Below are positions 1 to 9,883 of a DNA stretch of 64,000 nt, piece by piece. A program made the translations under genes and the position numbers. Origin of the DNA: Leuconostoc suionicum (GTDB taxonomy: Bacteria > Bacillota > Bacilli > Lactobacillales > Lactobacillaceae); the NCBI RefSeq assembly GCF_001891125.1, contig NZ_CP015247.1:1777501-1841500 (forward strand), written 5' to 3'. Positions within the stretch are counted from its first letter, which is position 1. Each line of letters opens with the position of its first letter. The notes under the pieces were generated by a model. That model was not told where the DNA came from. It saw only the letters and a list, made by a program, of their open reading frames with translations, and ran no database searches.

Positions 1-1654
<1,654 letters not shown>

Positions 1655-1845
1655 ATTTGAAGATTGCTCTTCGATTAAACTGACTATCTTTCGCTATATC
1701 TCTATAACGTAATCCGTTTATTGTTTGTTACGAATTGACTTCGCAAATTTGTTTTTGTTACTTTACGTAACAGCTACAGATTCGTTTGTTCAAAGTTTTG
1801 TTCAGTTTTCAATGTGCTACTCGTTGTCGCTGAGACAACTATATT
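1655..1845 (-). other. 16S rRNA leader (pre-rRNA 5' spacer)
   Basis: Transcribed spacer between promoter P2 and mature 16S. The arm at 1781-1816 is complementary to the spacer arm at 25-62 downstream of 16S, giving the pre-16S processing stem. No open reading frame here looks real. Confidence 0.75.
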
Positions 1846-1874
1846 ATCTTACCACGCTCATTTCGCTTTGTCAA
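1846..1874 (-). promoter_or_regulatory. rRNA operon promoter P2
   Basis: Minus strand: -35 TTGACA (1869-1874), 17-bp spacer, -10 TAAGAT (1846-1851), proximal to the 16S gene. Spacing is ideal for the main sigma factor. Confidence 0.8.
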
Positions 1875-1977
1875 CTACTTCTTTTAAGAAGTTTTTCTCG
1901 ACTTCACTACTTTCGCGCTCCCGTTCCCCCTTGCCTCGCAACGCTTTGCGTCGCTTCGCTCCGTTGGAACATATACT

Positions 1978-2006
1978 AATATACCAACTTTAACCCCGCT
2001 CGTCAA
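1978..2006 (-). promoter_or_regulatory. rRNA operon promoter P1
   Basis: Minus strand: -35 TTGACG (2001-2006), 17-bp spacer, -10 TATATT (1978-1983), about 130 bp upstream of P2. Tandem P1/P2 promoters are usual for Gram-positive rRNA operons. Confidence 0.75.
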
Positions 2007-2155
2007 CTACTTTTTTACTTGTTTTTTACTTTCCTTTACTCGTTCGCTTTTTATCCCTTTTTAACCCTTTACTCCCTCTCCTCATTCGCTTTATCCGCCC
2101 CTTTTTTATCCCTTTCCTCTCTTTCGTTCTTCTCCCTTTACCTTTACTTAAGTAA
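2007..2155. other. Strongly strand-asymmetric purine-rich tract upstream of rrn
   Basis: About 150 bp that is almost entirely pyrimidine on the plus strand (purine on the transcribed strand), with runs such as AAAGGGA and GGAAAG. It separates the PTS-like gene from rRNA promoter P1. No convincing terminator or gene is visible in it. It may act as an UP-like or curved upstream element, or simply be a low-complexity spacer. Confidence 0.5.
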
Positions 2156-3214
2156 TTACTGCAATGTTAGCTTAAGATCTTCTGCTTTAATCATTTTCAA
2201 CTTAGTCATGAATAACCATTTTAAAACTGTAGCGATAATAATAGGAAGTATGACAAATACCAGCAAAACACTAAATATAGATACAACGCTTTTGTCTGAT
2301 TCCGACCAAGCCGTCAACGGACCGACTAATCCAGAGAATCCAAACCCTGCGGAAAATGGCGTTCCTTTGATATTCAACATAGTTGCTACCGCACCCATTA
2401 TTGCCGCACCAATACTTGTTGGTATAAATAGTTTGGGTTTTACTAACATATTTGCCATTTGAATTTTTGGTGAGCCAACAAAATGCGCCAATGTTCCACC
2501 AATGGGATTCACACTAGCGCCCATTAACGCTAATGTAAAACTTGCCACTGTGATTCCTGCATTAGCAGCGCCTGATCCAACTCCTGCCAGGCTAATAGCC
2601 ATCGCAATACCTACCGAAGATAATGGGGAAACAATAAGAAAAGCAAAAATCACCCCTAGGGCCGCGCCCATTACTAGTGGTGTTAATTCAGTAGCATAGG
2701 CGACGCCATCCCCTATCAAAGTTTGCAAGACACTGATTGGCTGTAAGGTCATCAGCCCAATGCCGCCAGCAATAACCGCTACAAATAATGGCTGTAATAA
2801 TATTTTAAAATGTCCAAAAGATTTCTCAGTGATCTTTACCAATATAGATGCCAAAAAGGCTACAAACAAAATATTGAGCATCACACCGCTACCAGAAATA
2901 ATCGTGCCATTGGCTGTGCTTTTCACAACACCAGCAGAAACAAACATCGCAAGCGCGATGGCGCCTGAATCAATTACTGTCAACTTTAAAATTTGACCCA
3001 CAGCAAATCCCGCTACTAATGGCAATGTACTTTGAATCAGTGTTGTCATAAACGCAATCTGGGTAGCAATTTCGTTACCAGAAAACAATAACAGCAATTG
3101 ACTGACCAATGCACTAGGGATCAAAGTCAAAACTATACCCAAGCTCGTACCATTCAATATATCAATAATGAATTTTTTTATTGTTGCCGCGGAACTACGT
3201 TTAACTGATTTCAT
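2156..3214 (-). CDS. Orphan PTS EIIC-like membrane protein (PTS_EIIC_2/PfoR-type)
   Basis: A 352-residue polytopic membrane protein with about nine or ten hydrophobic segments. The composition and Gly-rich motifs (for example VGSGAANAGIT near residue 210 and NPIGGTLAHFVGSP near 235) are of the type annotated as PTS sugar transporter subunit IIC, PTS_EIIC_2/PfoR family. No IIA or IIB domain is fused or adjacent, so phosphotransfer-coupled sugar uptake is doubtful. It is the last gene of the operon with the aminotransferase and hydroxyacid dehydrogenase (34-bp gap holding a GCGC-TTCG-GCGC hairpin), so it might move a substrate or product of those enzymes; that is inference. SD GGAAAG precedes the ATG. 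Confidence 0.75.
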   Translation of the reverse strand: MKSVKRSSAATIKKFIIDILNGTSLGIVLTLIPSALVSQLLLLFSGNEIATQIAFMTTLIQSTLPLVAGFAVGQILKLTVIDSGAIALAMFVSAGVVKSTANGTIISGSGVMLNILFVAFLASILVKITEKSFGHFKILLQPLFVAVIAGGIGLMTLQPISVLQTLIGDGVAYATELTPLVMGAALGVIFAFLIVSPLSSVGIAMAISLAGVGSGAANAGITVASFTLALMGASVNPIGGTLAHFVGSPKIQMANMLVKPKLFIPTSIGAAIMGAVATMLNIKGTPFSAGFGFSGLVGPLTAWSESDKSVVSIFSVLLVFVILPIIIATVLKWLFMTKLKMIKAEDLKLTLQ

Positions 3215-3248
3215 ATTTCTTTCCTATGTATGCGCCGAAGCGCTTAAT

Positions 3249-4238
3249 TTAAACTTCGTGTGGTGAAGATTGACCGTTTAATATCATTAATGTGTCATCT
3301 AACGAAATATCAACCATGTTCTTGACGGCTATGTTAGTAAAGAAGCCAACATGAGGCGTAATAATTACGTTTGACATTGATAATAGTTTTTGGATGCGTG
3401 CATCTTGCACCCTCTGATTATGTAAATCGTGATTGAAAACACCGGACTCGTTTTCCACCGTATCTAACGCCGCGGCACCCACTTGGCCATTTTCTAAAGA
3501 AGTAATTAAATCATTTGTGCTGATAACTGGGCCACGTGAAGCATTTATTAACAACACACCTTTTTTCATTTTTAGGAAATCAGCCTCAGAAAGCAAGTGA
3601 ATTGAGGTTTCATTTAAATCGACATGTATACTAATTACGTCACTTTGTGCCAACAGCTCATCTTTTGTAACGTAGGTAATCACATCACAAAGTGAAGTAT
3701 CAGGGTCCGTATCGTAACCTAAGACGTTGACACCAATACTACTTAGTAGTTTTGCCAATGTACCACCAATTCGCCCTACACCAATAATGCCGATGGTAAC
3801 AGAATGAATTTCTCTTGCTTGCAGGCCGGTCCAGCGAAAATCATTGTTAGCAATCCGTTTTTCAAATTCTGGCGTATGACGCAATAATCTCAGTATCTGC
3901 ATAAGTGCCATTTCGGCAACTGATCTGGGTGAATAGGCTGGTACATTTGTTATTTTTAAACCAGCTTTTTTAGCCAGATCAACTTCAATCATGTCATATC
4001 CAGCGGTCCGTGTCGCTATTTGAGTTATTTGTTTAGCAATATGATCATAAAATTGTTGATTCCCACCAATTTTTGCAGTTTGTTGTATGATTAATCCGTC
4101 AATTTCTGTTAAGTTAGGTAGTGTTTCAGGATGGAAATCATCACGAGAAATCACTATTTCCACATTATTCTTTTCAGCGTAGTGACGAATAGCCTGCTCT
4201 TCGTCACTACGCACACTTGTCATCAATATTCTATTCAT
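3249..4238 (-). CDS. NAD-dependent D-2-hydroxyacid dehydrogenase
   Basis: A 329-residue member of the D-isomer-specific 2-hydroxyacid dehydrogenase (D-lactate dehydrogenase-like) family. Visible motifs are the nucleotide-binding GVGRIGG (153-159) with an acidic residue after the second strand (D176, favouring NAD), and the catalytic set R235 (NASRGP), E262/E264 and H296 (TPHVGFF). The family reduces 2-keto acids to D-2-hydroxy acids. Its start overlaps the aminotransferase stop by 4 nt (ATGA), so the two are translationally coupled. The pair would convert amino acids to keto acids and then to hydroxy acids, for example phenylpyruvate to phenyllactate; substrate choice is inferred from the leader peptide and neighbour. 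Confidence 0.88.
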   Translation of the reverse strand: MNRILMTSVRSDEEQAIRHYAEKNNVEIVISRDDFHPETLPNLTEIDGLIIQQTAKIGGNQQFYDHIAKQITQIATRTAGYDMIEVDLAKKAGLKITNVPAYSPRSVAEMALMQILRLLRHTPEFEKRIANNDFRWTGLQAREIHSVTIGIIGVGRIGGTLAKLLSSIGVNVLGYDTDPDTSLCDVITYVTKDELLAQSDVISIHVDLNETSIHLLSEADFLKMKKGVLLINASRGPVISTNDLITSLENGQVGAAALDTVENESGVFNHDLHNQRVQDARIQKLLSMSNVIITPHVGFFTNIAVKNMVDISLDDTLMILNGQSSPHEV

Positions 4239-5428
4239 TTACCATTTTCTTCCATATAAGCGGTCAAACGGTGCATAGCTTTTTGCAGTGTTTCAATTGA
4301 TGCTGCATAGCTTAGTCGAATATATCCTTCTCCTCCAGGACCAAATGACGAACCTGGAATCAAAGCTAGACCATTCTTTTGAGCTAAATCACGAGCAAAA
4401 GCAAAATCATCCTGAATATAGCCAGCCGGTATTTTAGCAAAAATATAGAATGCCCCATCTGGTTTAGCAACTTTAAAACCAAGTTGTGTCATTGTGTCAT
4501 AAACATAATCACGTCGTTGAAGATACTCAGCCTTCATGACTAACGTATCTTGCCGCCCTGCCTCTGTCCCTAACGCCTCTGCAGCTGCAGCCATAGCCGG
4601 ATTAGAGGCAGTTGTTGTTGCAAATTGGTGAATCATCGCTATTTTTTGAACCAATTGTGCTGGACCAGCCAAAATACCAATGCGATAACCCGTCATTGCA
4701 TGTGATTTTGAAACACCATTCAGCAAAATTGTTTGTTCAGGCAAATATTTAGCCATTGATACATGACTATTTTCATATGATAGCTCAGAGTAAATCTCAT
4801 CGGAAATAACAATAATGTCAGTACCACGCAAAACATCTGCAATCGCTTTTATTTGTTCATCATTGTAAGTAACCCCAGTTGGATTAGATGGGAAGTTTAG
4901 TACAACGGCTTTGATATCATCCCCATGCTTAGCAATTGCATCCTTTAGCATCTCTGGACTTAATACAAAATCATTTGACGAGGTATCGATAAATACTGGT
5001 TCAGCACCATCTACTAACCCCACTGCTATATATAATGGGAAAATCGGTGTGGGGAGTATAATTTTATCCCCTGGATTTAATATAGTTGTGAGCGTATCAT
5101 AAATAGCTTCAGTTGCCCCTATAGTTACAATAATTTCGTTAGTAGGATTGTAATCGATATCATAACGGTCTGCCAAGAATCCAGCCGCAGCCTCACGTAA
5201 ATGAATCGTACCATTTGATGCAGCATAGTGTGAATCATTTGCCTCAATCGACCGAATTGCCGCTTGTTTAATGTGATCGGGTACATTAAAATCTGGTTCC
5301 CCTAACGTCAGCTTAATAATATCTGGAATCTCACTCACCTCAATATCAAATGCTCGAATAGCAGATGGACCAACAAGTTTCAAATGTTGATTGAGATTAT
5401 TCAATAACGAGGGTTTTACTTCTGGCAT
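4235..5428 (-). CDS. PLP-dependent aminotransferase, probably aromatic (AraT/PatA type)
   Basis: A 397-residue fold-type I class I/II aminotransferase. N182 (SNPTG), D210, Y213, the Schiff-base lysine K241 (VSKSHAMTGYRIG) and R249 are all in place. Such enzymes swap amino groups between amino acids and 2-oxoglutarate. Aromatic specificity is inferred from the upstream leader peptide rich in Phe and Tyr codons and from the coupled 2-hydroxyacid dehydrogenase. It is first in a three-gene operon behind a terminator at 5446-5487; SD is AGGGAGAAAATT before ATG. It may serve either the last step of Phe/Tyr synthesis or aromatic catabolism. Confidence 0.88.
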   Translation of the reverse strand: MPEVKPSLLNNLNQHLKLVGPSAIRAFDIEVSEIPDIIKLTLGEPDFNVPDHIKQAAIRSIEANDSHYAASNGTIHLREAAAGFLADRYDIDYNPTNEIIVTIGATEAIYDTLTTILNPGDKIILPTPIFPLYIAVGLVDGAEPVFIDTSSNDFVLSPEMLKDAIAKHGDDIKAVVLNFPSNPTGVTYNDEQIKAIADVLRGTDIIVISDEIYSELSYENSHVSMAKYLPEQTILLNGVSKSHAMTGYRIGILAGPAQLVQKIAMIHQFATTTASNPAMAAAAEALGTEAGRQDTLVMKAEYLQRRDYVYDTMTQLGFKVAKPDGAFYIFAKIPAGYIQDDFAFARDLAQKNGLALIPGSSFGPGGEGYIRLSYAASIETLQKAMHRLTAYMEENGK

Positions 5429-5445
5429 AATTTTCTCCCTAATTT

Positions 5446-5487
5446 AACACAAAACGCACATCCAGAAAAAATTCTGAATGTGCGTTT
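5446..5487 (-). terminator. Attenuator terminator upstream of the aminotransferase
   Basis: On the minus strand AAACGCACATTCAGAA (5487-5472), a TTTT loop and the complementary arm at 5467-5452 form a 16-bp stem with one G-U pair, followed by a short U-rich tail. It lies between the leader peptide and the aminotransferase SD. Its 5' arm contains CATTCAGAA, complementary over 9 bp to TTCTGAATG at 5522-5514, which gives a clear antiterminator alternative. Confidence 0.8.
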
Positions 5488-5567
5488 GCTCAAATATAGA
5501 TGAACTCACTAGGCATTCAGAAGATTAATCCGAATACCTACGCAAAATGCCTTAAGTACTTGGATAG

Positions 5568-5624
5568 TTAGCCAAAATACTTAAAGTAAAAATTTGCTGT
5601 AGTTTTGTTCATTAAATGTGACAT
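5568..5624 (-). CDS. Leader peptide rich in Phe/Tyr (attenuator peptide)
   Basis: An 18-residue ORF, MSHLMNKTTANFYFKYFG, with an AAAGG-type SD about 10 nt upstream. Codons 12-17 read Phe-Tyr-Phe-Lys-Tyr-Phe. The same nucleotides (5586-5576) form the 5' arm of a stem with 5561-5550. It ends about 80 nt before the terminator that guards the aminotransferase gene. This is the layout of a ribosome-stalling leader peptide sensing charged tRNA-Phe/tRNA-Tyr. It is too short to be found by usual ORF calling. Confidence 0.8.
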   Translation of the reverse strand: MSHLMNKTTANFYFKYFG

Positions 5625-5657
5625 TGTGTTAAAACCTTTTTATTTTGTATGAGATTA

Positions 5658-5686
5658 ATTTTAATATTAATTCAATCATTTGTCAA
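5658..5686 (-). promoter_or_regulatory. Promoter of the aminotransferase operon leader
   Basis: Minus strand: -35 TTGACA (5681-5686), 17-bp spacer, -10 TAAAAT (5658-5663). A start near 5650 gives a leader of about 220 nt ahead of the aminotransferase, containing the leader peptide and terminator. Confidence 0.8.
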
Positions 5687-5703
5687 GTTTCTTATTAACA
5701 AAA

Positions 5704-6297
5704 TCACATTTTACCTTTTTTAGGTAGGCTACGGCCGCTCATAATATCATTGACAAGTAGATCAAGACGTACTTTAGTTTTTGCCCAATCATCGTTCGCT
5801 AGTTCATAGGCAACATTTTTCAGTTCTTTTGGCAAGGTTACATCGCGTAAAAATTCCGGCGAAGCTATTCGTTGTTCAACCACTAATGGATCATCTCCCC
5901 GAACCTGCACACGGTCAATTAGCATATCAGGATGCGTGACTGTAACGAAAATAATCACAGCCTGCTCACCTAGTTCCTGAGAATACGTAATAGCCCCCGC
6001 AGTGTCCAAGACAATTGTTGCATACGGACTTTTTCCCCAAGCGCGCTCTAATGCCTCGTATGATGAGCCGTACTTATATCCAGCATACTGCACCCGTTCC
6101 AAATAATGATTCTTTTCAAAACTATTATCAGTTTCAAAATAATAGGCTATGCCGTCTTCTTCCCGCTCCCGCGGGGGGCGCGTTGTATGCGTTAGAACTC
6201 GTGGCATCCGATATGTGTCTTGCAAATAGCGTGCAATTGTTGTCTTACCGACGCCTGTGGCACCAGTAATTACAAAAACTTTGTTATTTTTCATCAT
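5704..6297 (-). CDS. Guanylate kinase-like P-loop protein
   Basis: A 197-residue protein with a P-loop GATGVGKTT (residues 12-20) and the guanylate-kinase signature TTRPPREREEDG with YYF near residues 38-54. These are the residues of the GMP-binding region of Gmk (GMP + ATP to GDP + ADP). The sequence after residue 100 looks divergent from housekeeping Gmk, which in lactobacilli usually lies near rpoZ/priA, so this may be a paralogue. It stands alone, divergent from the APC permease. SD AAGGA precedes two adjacent ATG codons; the first is used here. Confidence 0.75.
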   Translation of the reverse strand: MMKNNKVFVITGATGVGKTTIARYLQDTYRMPRVLTHTTRPPREREEDGIAYYFETDNSFEKNHYLERVQYAGYKYGSSYEALERAWGKSPYATIVLDTAGAITYSQELGEQAVIIFVTVTHPDMLIDRVQVRGDDPLVVEQRIASPEFLRDVTLPKELKNVAYELANDDWAKTKVRLDLLVNDIMSGRSLPKKGKM

Positions 6298-6410
6298 TCA
6301 AATTCCTTAGTTATTATTGTATCGTAAAACTATTTATAAAGTTCGACAAGTATACTTGAAATTGATAGAATAGCTGGTGTACAAAAACTATTAAAAATGG
6401 GAGAACTATT

Positions 6411-7811
6411 ATGTCACTTCTTGCGCGAGCTTTTAAGCGGGAATCTGTTGATAATTACCTAAGTGCAGATTCACATATGTCGCGTGTTTTAACAACGCGC
6501 GACTTAATTAGTCTAGGAGTAGGCACAGTCATTGGTACAGGAATATTTATTTTTCCTGGCCACGAAGCCGCTGATCATGCGGGTCCAGCAGTAGCTATTG
6601 CATTTCTAATTGCTGCAATTTTCTCTGGATTATCAGGAATGGCTTTTGCTGAGTTTTCAGCCGCCATGCCAGTTGCTGGCTCAGCTTACTCATATGGGGG
6701 TGCTATTTACGGAGAAATCATTGGTTGGCTATTAGGTTGGTCATTAATTGTCGAATATTTCTTAGCAGTATCAGCAATTGCAACTGGATTTTCAGCTTAC
6801 CTTGGTAATTTATTAGCTATATTCGGCATTCATATCCCCAAATATTTATCTGCCGGCCCAATGGAAGGCGGAATTGTCAATTTATTTGCAGTATTAATTA
6901 TCTTATTCGTCGCTGCTATACTGTCACGAGGATTAAACACTTCAAAGAAGGTTGAAAATGGCGCAGTAGTTATCAAAATTGCTATTTTAATCTTATTCAT
7001 TGTTGGCGGATCATTTTTTATTAAAACAAGCAATTATGTACCATTTTATCCTAAAGAATTTCACAGTGGATTGGGCGGCTTGAACGGAATTTGGGCCGCA
7101 ACTGCTAGCATTATTTTTGCTTTCCTAGGCTTTGATACCATCGCTGCCCACGCTGCTGAAGTTAAGAACCCACAAAAGACAATGGCCAAAGGTATTGTTG
7201 GTACGGTTATTATTTCAGCCCTATTATACACACTCTTCTCTATAGTGTTAACGGGAATTGTCAATTATAAAAAACTTGGTGTTGATGACCCAGCAGCATT
7301 TGCGCTGCAAGTTGTACATCAAACACAGTTCTCTATCGTCATTACTATTGGTGCGTTAATCGGTATGTTCACAGCTGTATTAGCCCTGATCTATGCCTCA
7401 TCCCGATTAACTTATTCTTTCGGGCGTGACGGTTTACTTCCGCGCAGCCTAGGTAAAATATCACCAGGATCGCATTTACCAGTAAATGCATTAATTTTGG
7501 CAGTTGTCGTTGAAGTTATTTTCGCGGGTCTTATCCCCCTCAGCACATTGGCTAGTTTAATTAACGCGGGTACTTTAACAGCATTCGCCTTTATTAATTT
7601 CGGTATCCTAATTCTTCGTCGTCGTAAAGATTTAGCTCACGATGGTTTCAAAGTGCCTGGCTATCCAATTGTACCTTTTATTGCGGGTATGATAAGTTTG
7701 TTCTTTATTACGCAACTATCTGCCGAGACACTCAAAATGTTTGGCATCTGGTTACTCCTTGGTATTATCTGGTACTTCTCCTATGGTATTAAGCATTCTA
7801 AATTATCATAA
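6411..7811 (+). CDS. APC-family amino acid permease (CAT/YfnA-like)
   Basis: A 466-residue, 12-TM amino acid-polyamine-organocation transporter. The first helix carries GVGTVIGTGIFIFPG (near residues 36-50), the substrate-binding GTGIF motif of the family, and helix 6 has FAFLGFDTIAAHAAE, typical of the cationic amino acid transporter branch. It is preceded by SD GGGAG and stands as a single gene ending at a strong bidirectional terminator. Substrate cannot be told from sequence. Confidence 0.88.
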   Translation: MSLLARAFKRESVDNYLSADSHMSRVLTTRDLISLGVGTVIGTGIFIFPGHEAADHAGPAVAIAFLIAAIFSGLSGMAFAEFSAAMPVAGSAYSYGGAIYGEIIGWLLGWSLIVEYFLAVSAIATGFSAYLGNLLAIFGIHIPKYLSAGPMEGGIVNLFAVLIILFVAAILSRGLNTSKKVENGAVVIKIAILILFIVGGSFFIKTSNYVPFYPKEFHSGLGGLNGIWAATASIIFAFLGFDTIAAHAAEVKNPQKTMAKGIVGTVIISALLYTLFSIVLTGIVNYKKLGVDDPAAFALQVVHQTQFSIVITIGALIGMFTAVLALIYASSRLTYSFGRDGLLPRSLGKISPGSHLPVNALILAVVVEVIFAGLIPLSTLASLINAGTLTAFAFINFGILILRRRKDLAHDGFKVPGYPIVPFIAGMISLFFITQLSAETLKMFGIWLLLGIIWYFSYGIKHSKLS

Positions 7812-7820
7812 TCTAAAATA

Positions 7821-7860
7821 AAAGGAGCCACCGCTCAATAACGGTGGCTCCTTTTATTTT
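7821..7860. terminator. Bidirectional terminator between APC permease and ezrA
   Basis: A 13-bp perfect stem (7821-7833 with 7842-7854, core GGAGCCACCG) with an 8-nt loop and T-rich tails on both strands, placed between two convergent genes. Confidence 0.9.
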
Positions 7861-7862
7861 GA

Positions 7863-9578
7863 CTATACTAACGGCGTTTTTCGGCGCATGTATGAATCAA
7901 CTAATCTTTCATAAACACCTGGTTCAGCACTGTCAAGAGCTGAGCCGAGGATATCCATTGCCTGCTTGAAATTATAGTCCCTCTCGTAAAACATTCGTGC
8001 TTGCTCGCTCGCAGCAGCAACACGTTCATTCGAAGCACGATAACGATTAGCATATTGTAATAGCTGTTCAGTGAGTGCAGCCTGATCAACAATTTCTTCT
8101 GTCTTTTCTTTTAATGTATCAATGTCAGCTGATACAATGTTCAATTGACGTTGTACCTCATCCATGTCAATCAAATTTGTATTTAATGACTTAGCAAGGC
8201 GCTTTAATTCATTTGATACGGCATAAAAATATTCCAGATAAGCGACTGGCAAACCAGGCAAGTTCATCCGTTCAACGGCGTTCTTAATTGCTTCCACTTC
8301 TTTTTGATATTGTCCACCTAGTTGTCTAGCTGATCGATCAGCTTTTTCCAATCCAGAAATTTTATCCCAAATGTCTACCTGTTGCGTCTCAATTTCTTCA
8401 AACTGCTTCAGCAATTTTTCTTGCTGAATTCGCAATTCACTGTATGATATTTCTTTGGCTTCAAGTAAATCATCATTATGATTAATTTGCTCCTCTGCCA
8501 TGTTGATTTGTTCAAGTAAAGTACGTCTTGTTTCCAACTCTTTATGATTAAATTGGAAGCTTTGACCTAATCTATCCAGCTCAATAGATAGTGTCTGATT
8601 TTGCTCACGCAGACGCAATAAATCAGAAGAAAGACGATCGGCATTTTTAGTGACGTGCTTGCGTGCCGTTACTTCCGTTTCCATCGTTTCGTACATTGCA
8701 TCAATACGCTGTTCAATATATCCAGTTTGTTCAGTTACTTCCTTTAGCTTCAAATCTGCTAATAAATTCAAAACTTGCTGGCGTTGTGAGTCAATTGCTT
8801 GAAGTTCTTGCTCCACGCTATCATTTGGAAAAACATAACCGGCTTCTACAAGCTTAGTGTGCCCTTGGGCTAGTTCATTTAATTGATCAACATACTTAAT
8901 GTTTAATTGATCAAACAACTCTGGAATATCAGCCATCATTTTTTCCATTTGAGTTGTTTCCATCGCTAACTGTTCATAGATATCAGAAGCCGTAGCATGA
9001 TCACCATTCTCTGTTAACTCTGTAAACTCGTCGTAGTCTGCTTCTAATTGACTCAAAAACTTATCTAGGGCAGGGTTAGCTGGTCCAAACTTAAAGTTTT
9101 CAGCAAGCAAACGCTTACGCAATCCCTCATACTTCTTCTTGAGATCATTGATTGCCTCGCGATGCTCTTCATCAGTTTTCTTTAAATCAAGCAGACCAGC
9201 CCGCACATCTTTAATGGTAGTTTCCGTGTCATCCACCATTCCTTGCAAACGTTCTAATTCATTACGTGTCTTAATAAAGTTTATGCCTCGAGCCTCAAAA
9301 AGTACTAAATTAGCTTGTTGATCAATTTTCAAAAACTTATTATTTTGAACATCATTAAAAGCACTCTCAAATTTCTGATAGTTCTTTAAAGACTGGCCTG
9401 TTAAAGGTAACTTTCGTCCCTCTACAAGCTCTTCACGAACTTTCAAAGATTCAAGCTGATCTTTTCTTGCCCTGAGGTCACTAACTTTTTTGACCGTAGT
9501 TCTTTGCATCACAAATATTGCTAAATAAGCGATGACAACCAAAAGTAATATAATTGCTAAGACTGTAAAGTTAAACAT
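7863..9578 (-). CDS. ezrA: Septation ring formation regulator EzrA
   Basis: About 571 residues: one N-terminal membrane helix (residues 4-23, MFNFTVLAIILLL...) followed by an almost wholly alpha-helical, coiled-coil cytoplasmic part rich in Glu, Lys, Leu and Gln. This is the architecture and length of EzrA, which binds FtsZ, limits extra Z-rings and links division to wall synthesis in Firmicutes. I chose the ATG at 9578 because EzrA begins directly with its membrane helix; an in-frame start at 9623 would add 15 basic residues. It is convergent with the APC permease. rpsD on the other side of the gap at 9579-9883 is the usual neighbourhood in lactobacilli. Confidence 0.9.
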   Translation of the reverse strand: MFNFTVLAIILLLVVIAYLAIFVMQRTTVKKVSDLRARKDQLESLKVREELVEGRKLPLTGQSLKNYQKFESAFNDVQNNKFLKIDQQANLVLFEARGINFIKTRNELERLQGMVDDTETTIKDVRAGLLDLKKTDEEHREAINDLKKKYEGLRKRLLAENFKFGPANPALDKFLSQLEADYDEFTELTENGDHATASDIYEQLAMETTQMEKMMADIPELFDQLNIKYVDQLNELAQGHTKLVEAGYVFPNDSVEQELQAIDSQRQQVLNLLADLKLKEVTEQTGYIEQRIDAMYETMETEVTARKHVTKNADRLSSDLLRLREQNQTLSIELDRLGQSFQFNHKELETRRTLLEQINMAEEQINHNDDLLEAKEISYSELRIQQEKLLKQFEEIETQQVDIWDKISGLEKADRSARQLGGQYQKEVEAIKNAVERMNLPGLPVAYLEYFYAVSNELKRLAKSLNTNLIDMDEVQRQLNIVSADIDTLKEKTEEIVDQAALTEQLLQYANRYRASNERVAAASEQARMFYERDYNFKQAMDILGSALDSAEPGVYERLVDSYMRRKTPLV

Positions 9579-9740
9579 ATGGATAGTTTCCAACCTTTTA
9601 ATTTTCACTTTCCATCTTAGCACTTATACGGTTCAATTAAAGGAGATTTGCTAAATCTCAAATCGTTTACAATTTTCTTAACAATTTGCTATTCCTTAAT
9701 GGTTCTGATATCATGTAATAAGTTGTTAAATTGAGTAGCA

Positions 9741-9875
9741 GTAAGTAAAGAAGCGCGTCAACAACGCCCCAAATCGTTAGTAAGGCCATAGCTACTGGCT
9801 CTGAGAAACGTCAAGATAGGCGCTGCACGCATCTGGTACTTACCCTCAAATGTACAGCATAATACATTTTGGAGG
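9741..9875 (+). promoter_or_regulatory. Structured leader of rpsD (probable S4 autoregulatory element)
   Basis: GTAAGTA (9741-9747) pairs with TACTTAC (9837-9843), enclosing a structured 90-nt region. A second hairpin AAATGTA/TACATTT (9848-9854 with 9863-9869) abuts the SD GGAGG at 9871-9875. An extended -10 (TGATATCAT) lies just upstream, near 9706-9714. Ribosomal protein S4 represses its own mRNA through a leader in Bacillus; the same role is inferred here, but the fold was not matched to a covariance model. Confidence 0.55.
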
Positions 9876-9883
9876 ACATATAC

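Noticed and set aside
2019-2462. 147-codon plus-strand ORF
   Set aside because: Translates the pyrimidine-rich tract and antisense of the PTS IIC-like gene; no SD and strongly biased composition.
5429-5650. SAM/SMK or other metabolite riboswitch upstream of the aminotransferase
   Set aside because: No recognised aptamer core; the translated aromatic leader with exclusive stems explains the conserved-looking structure better.
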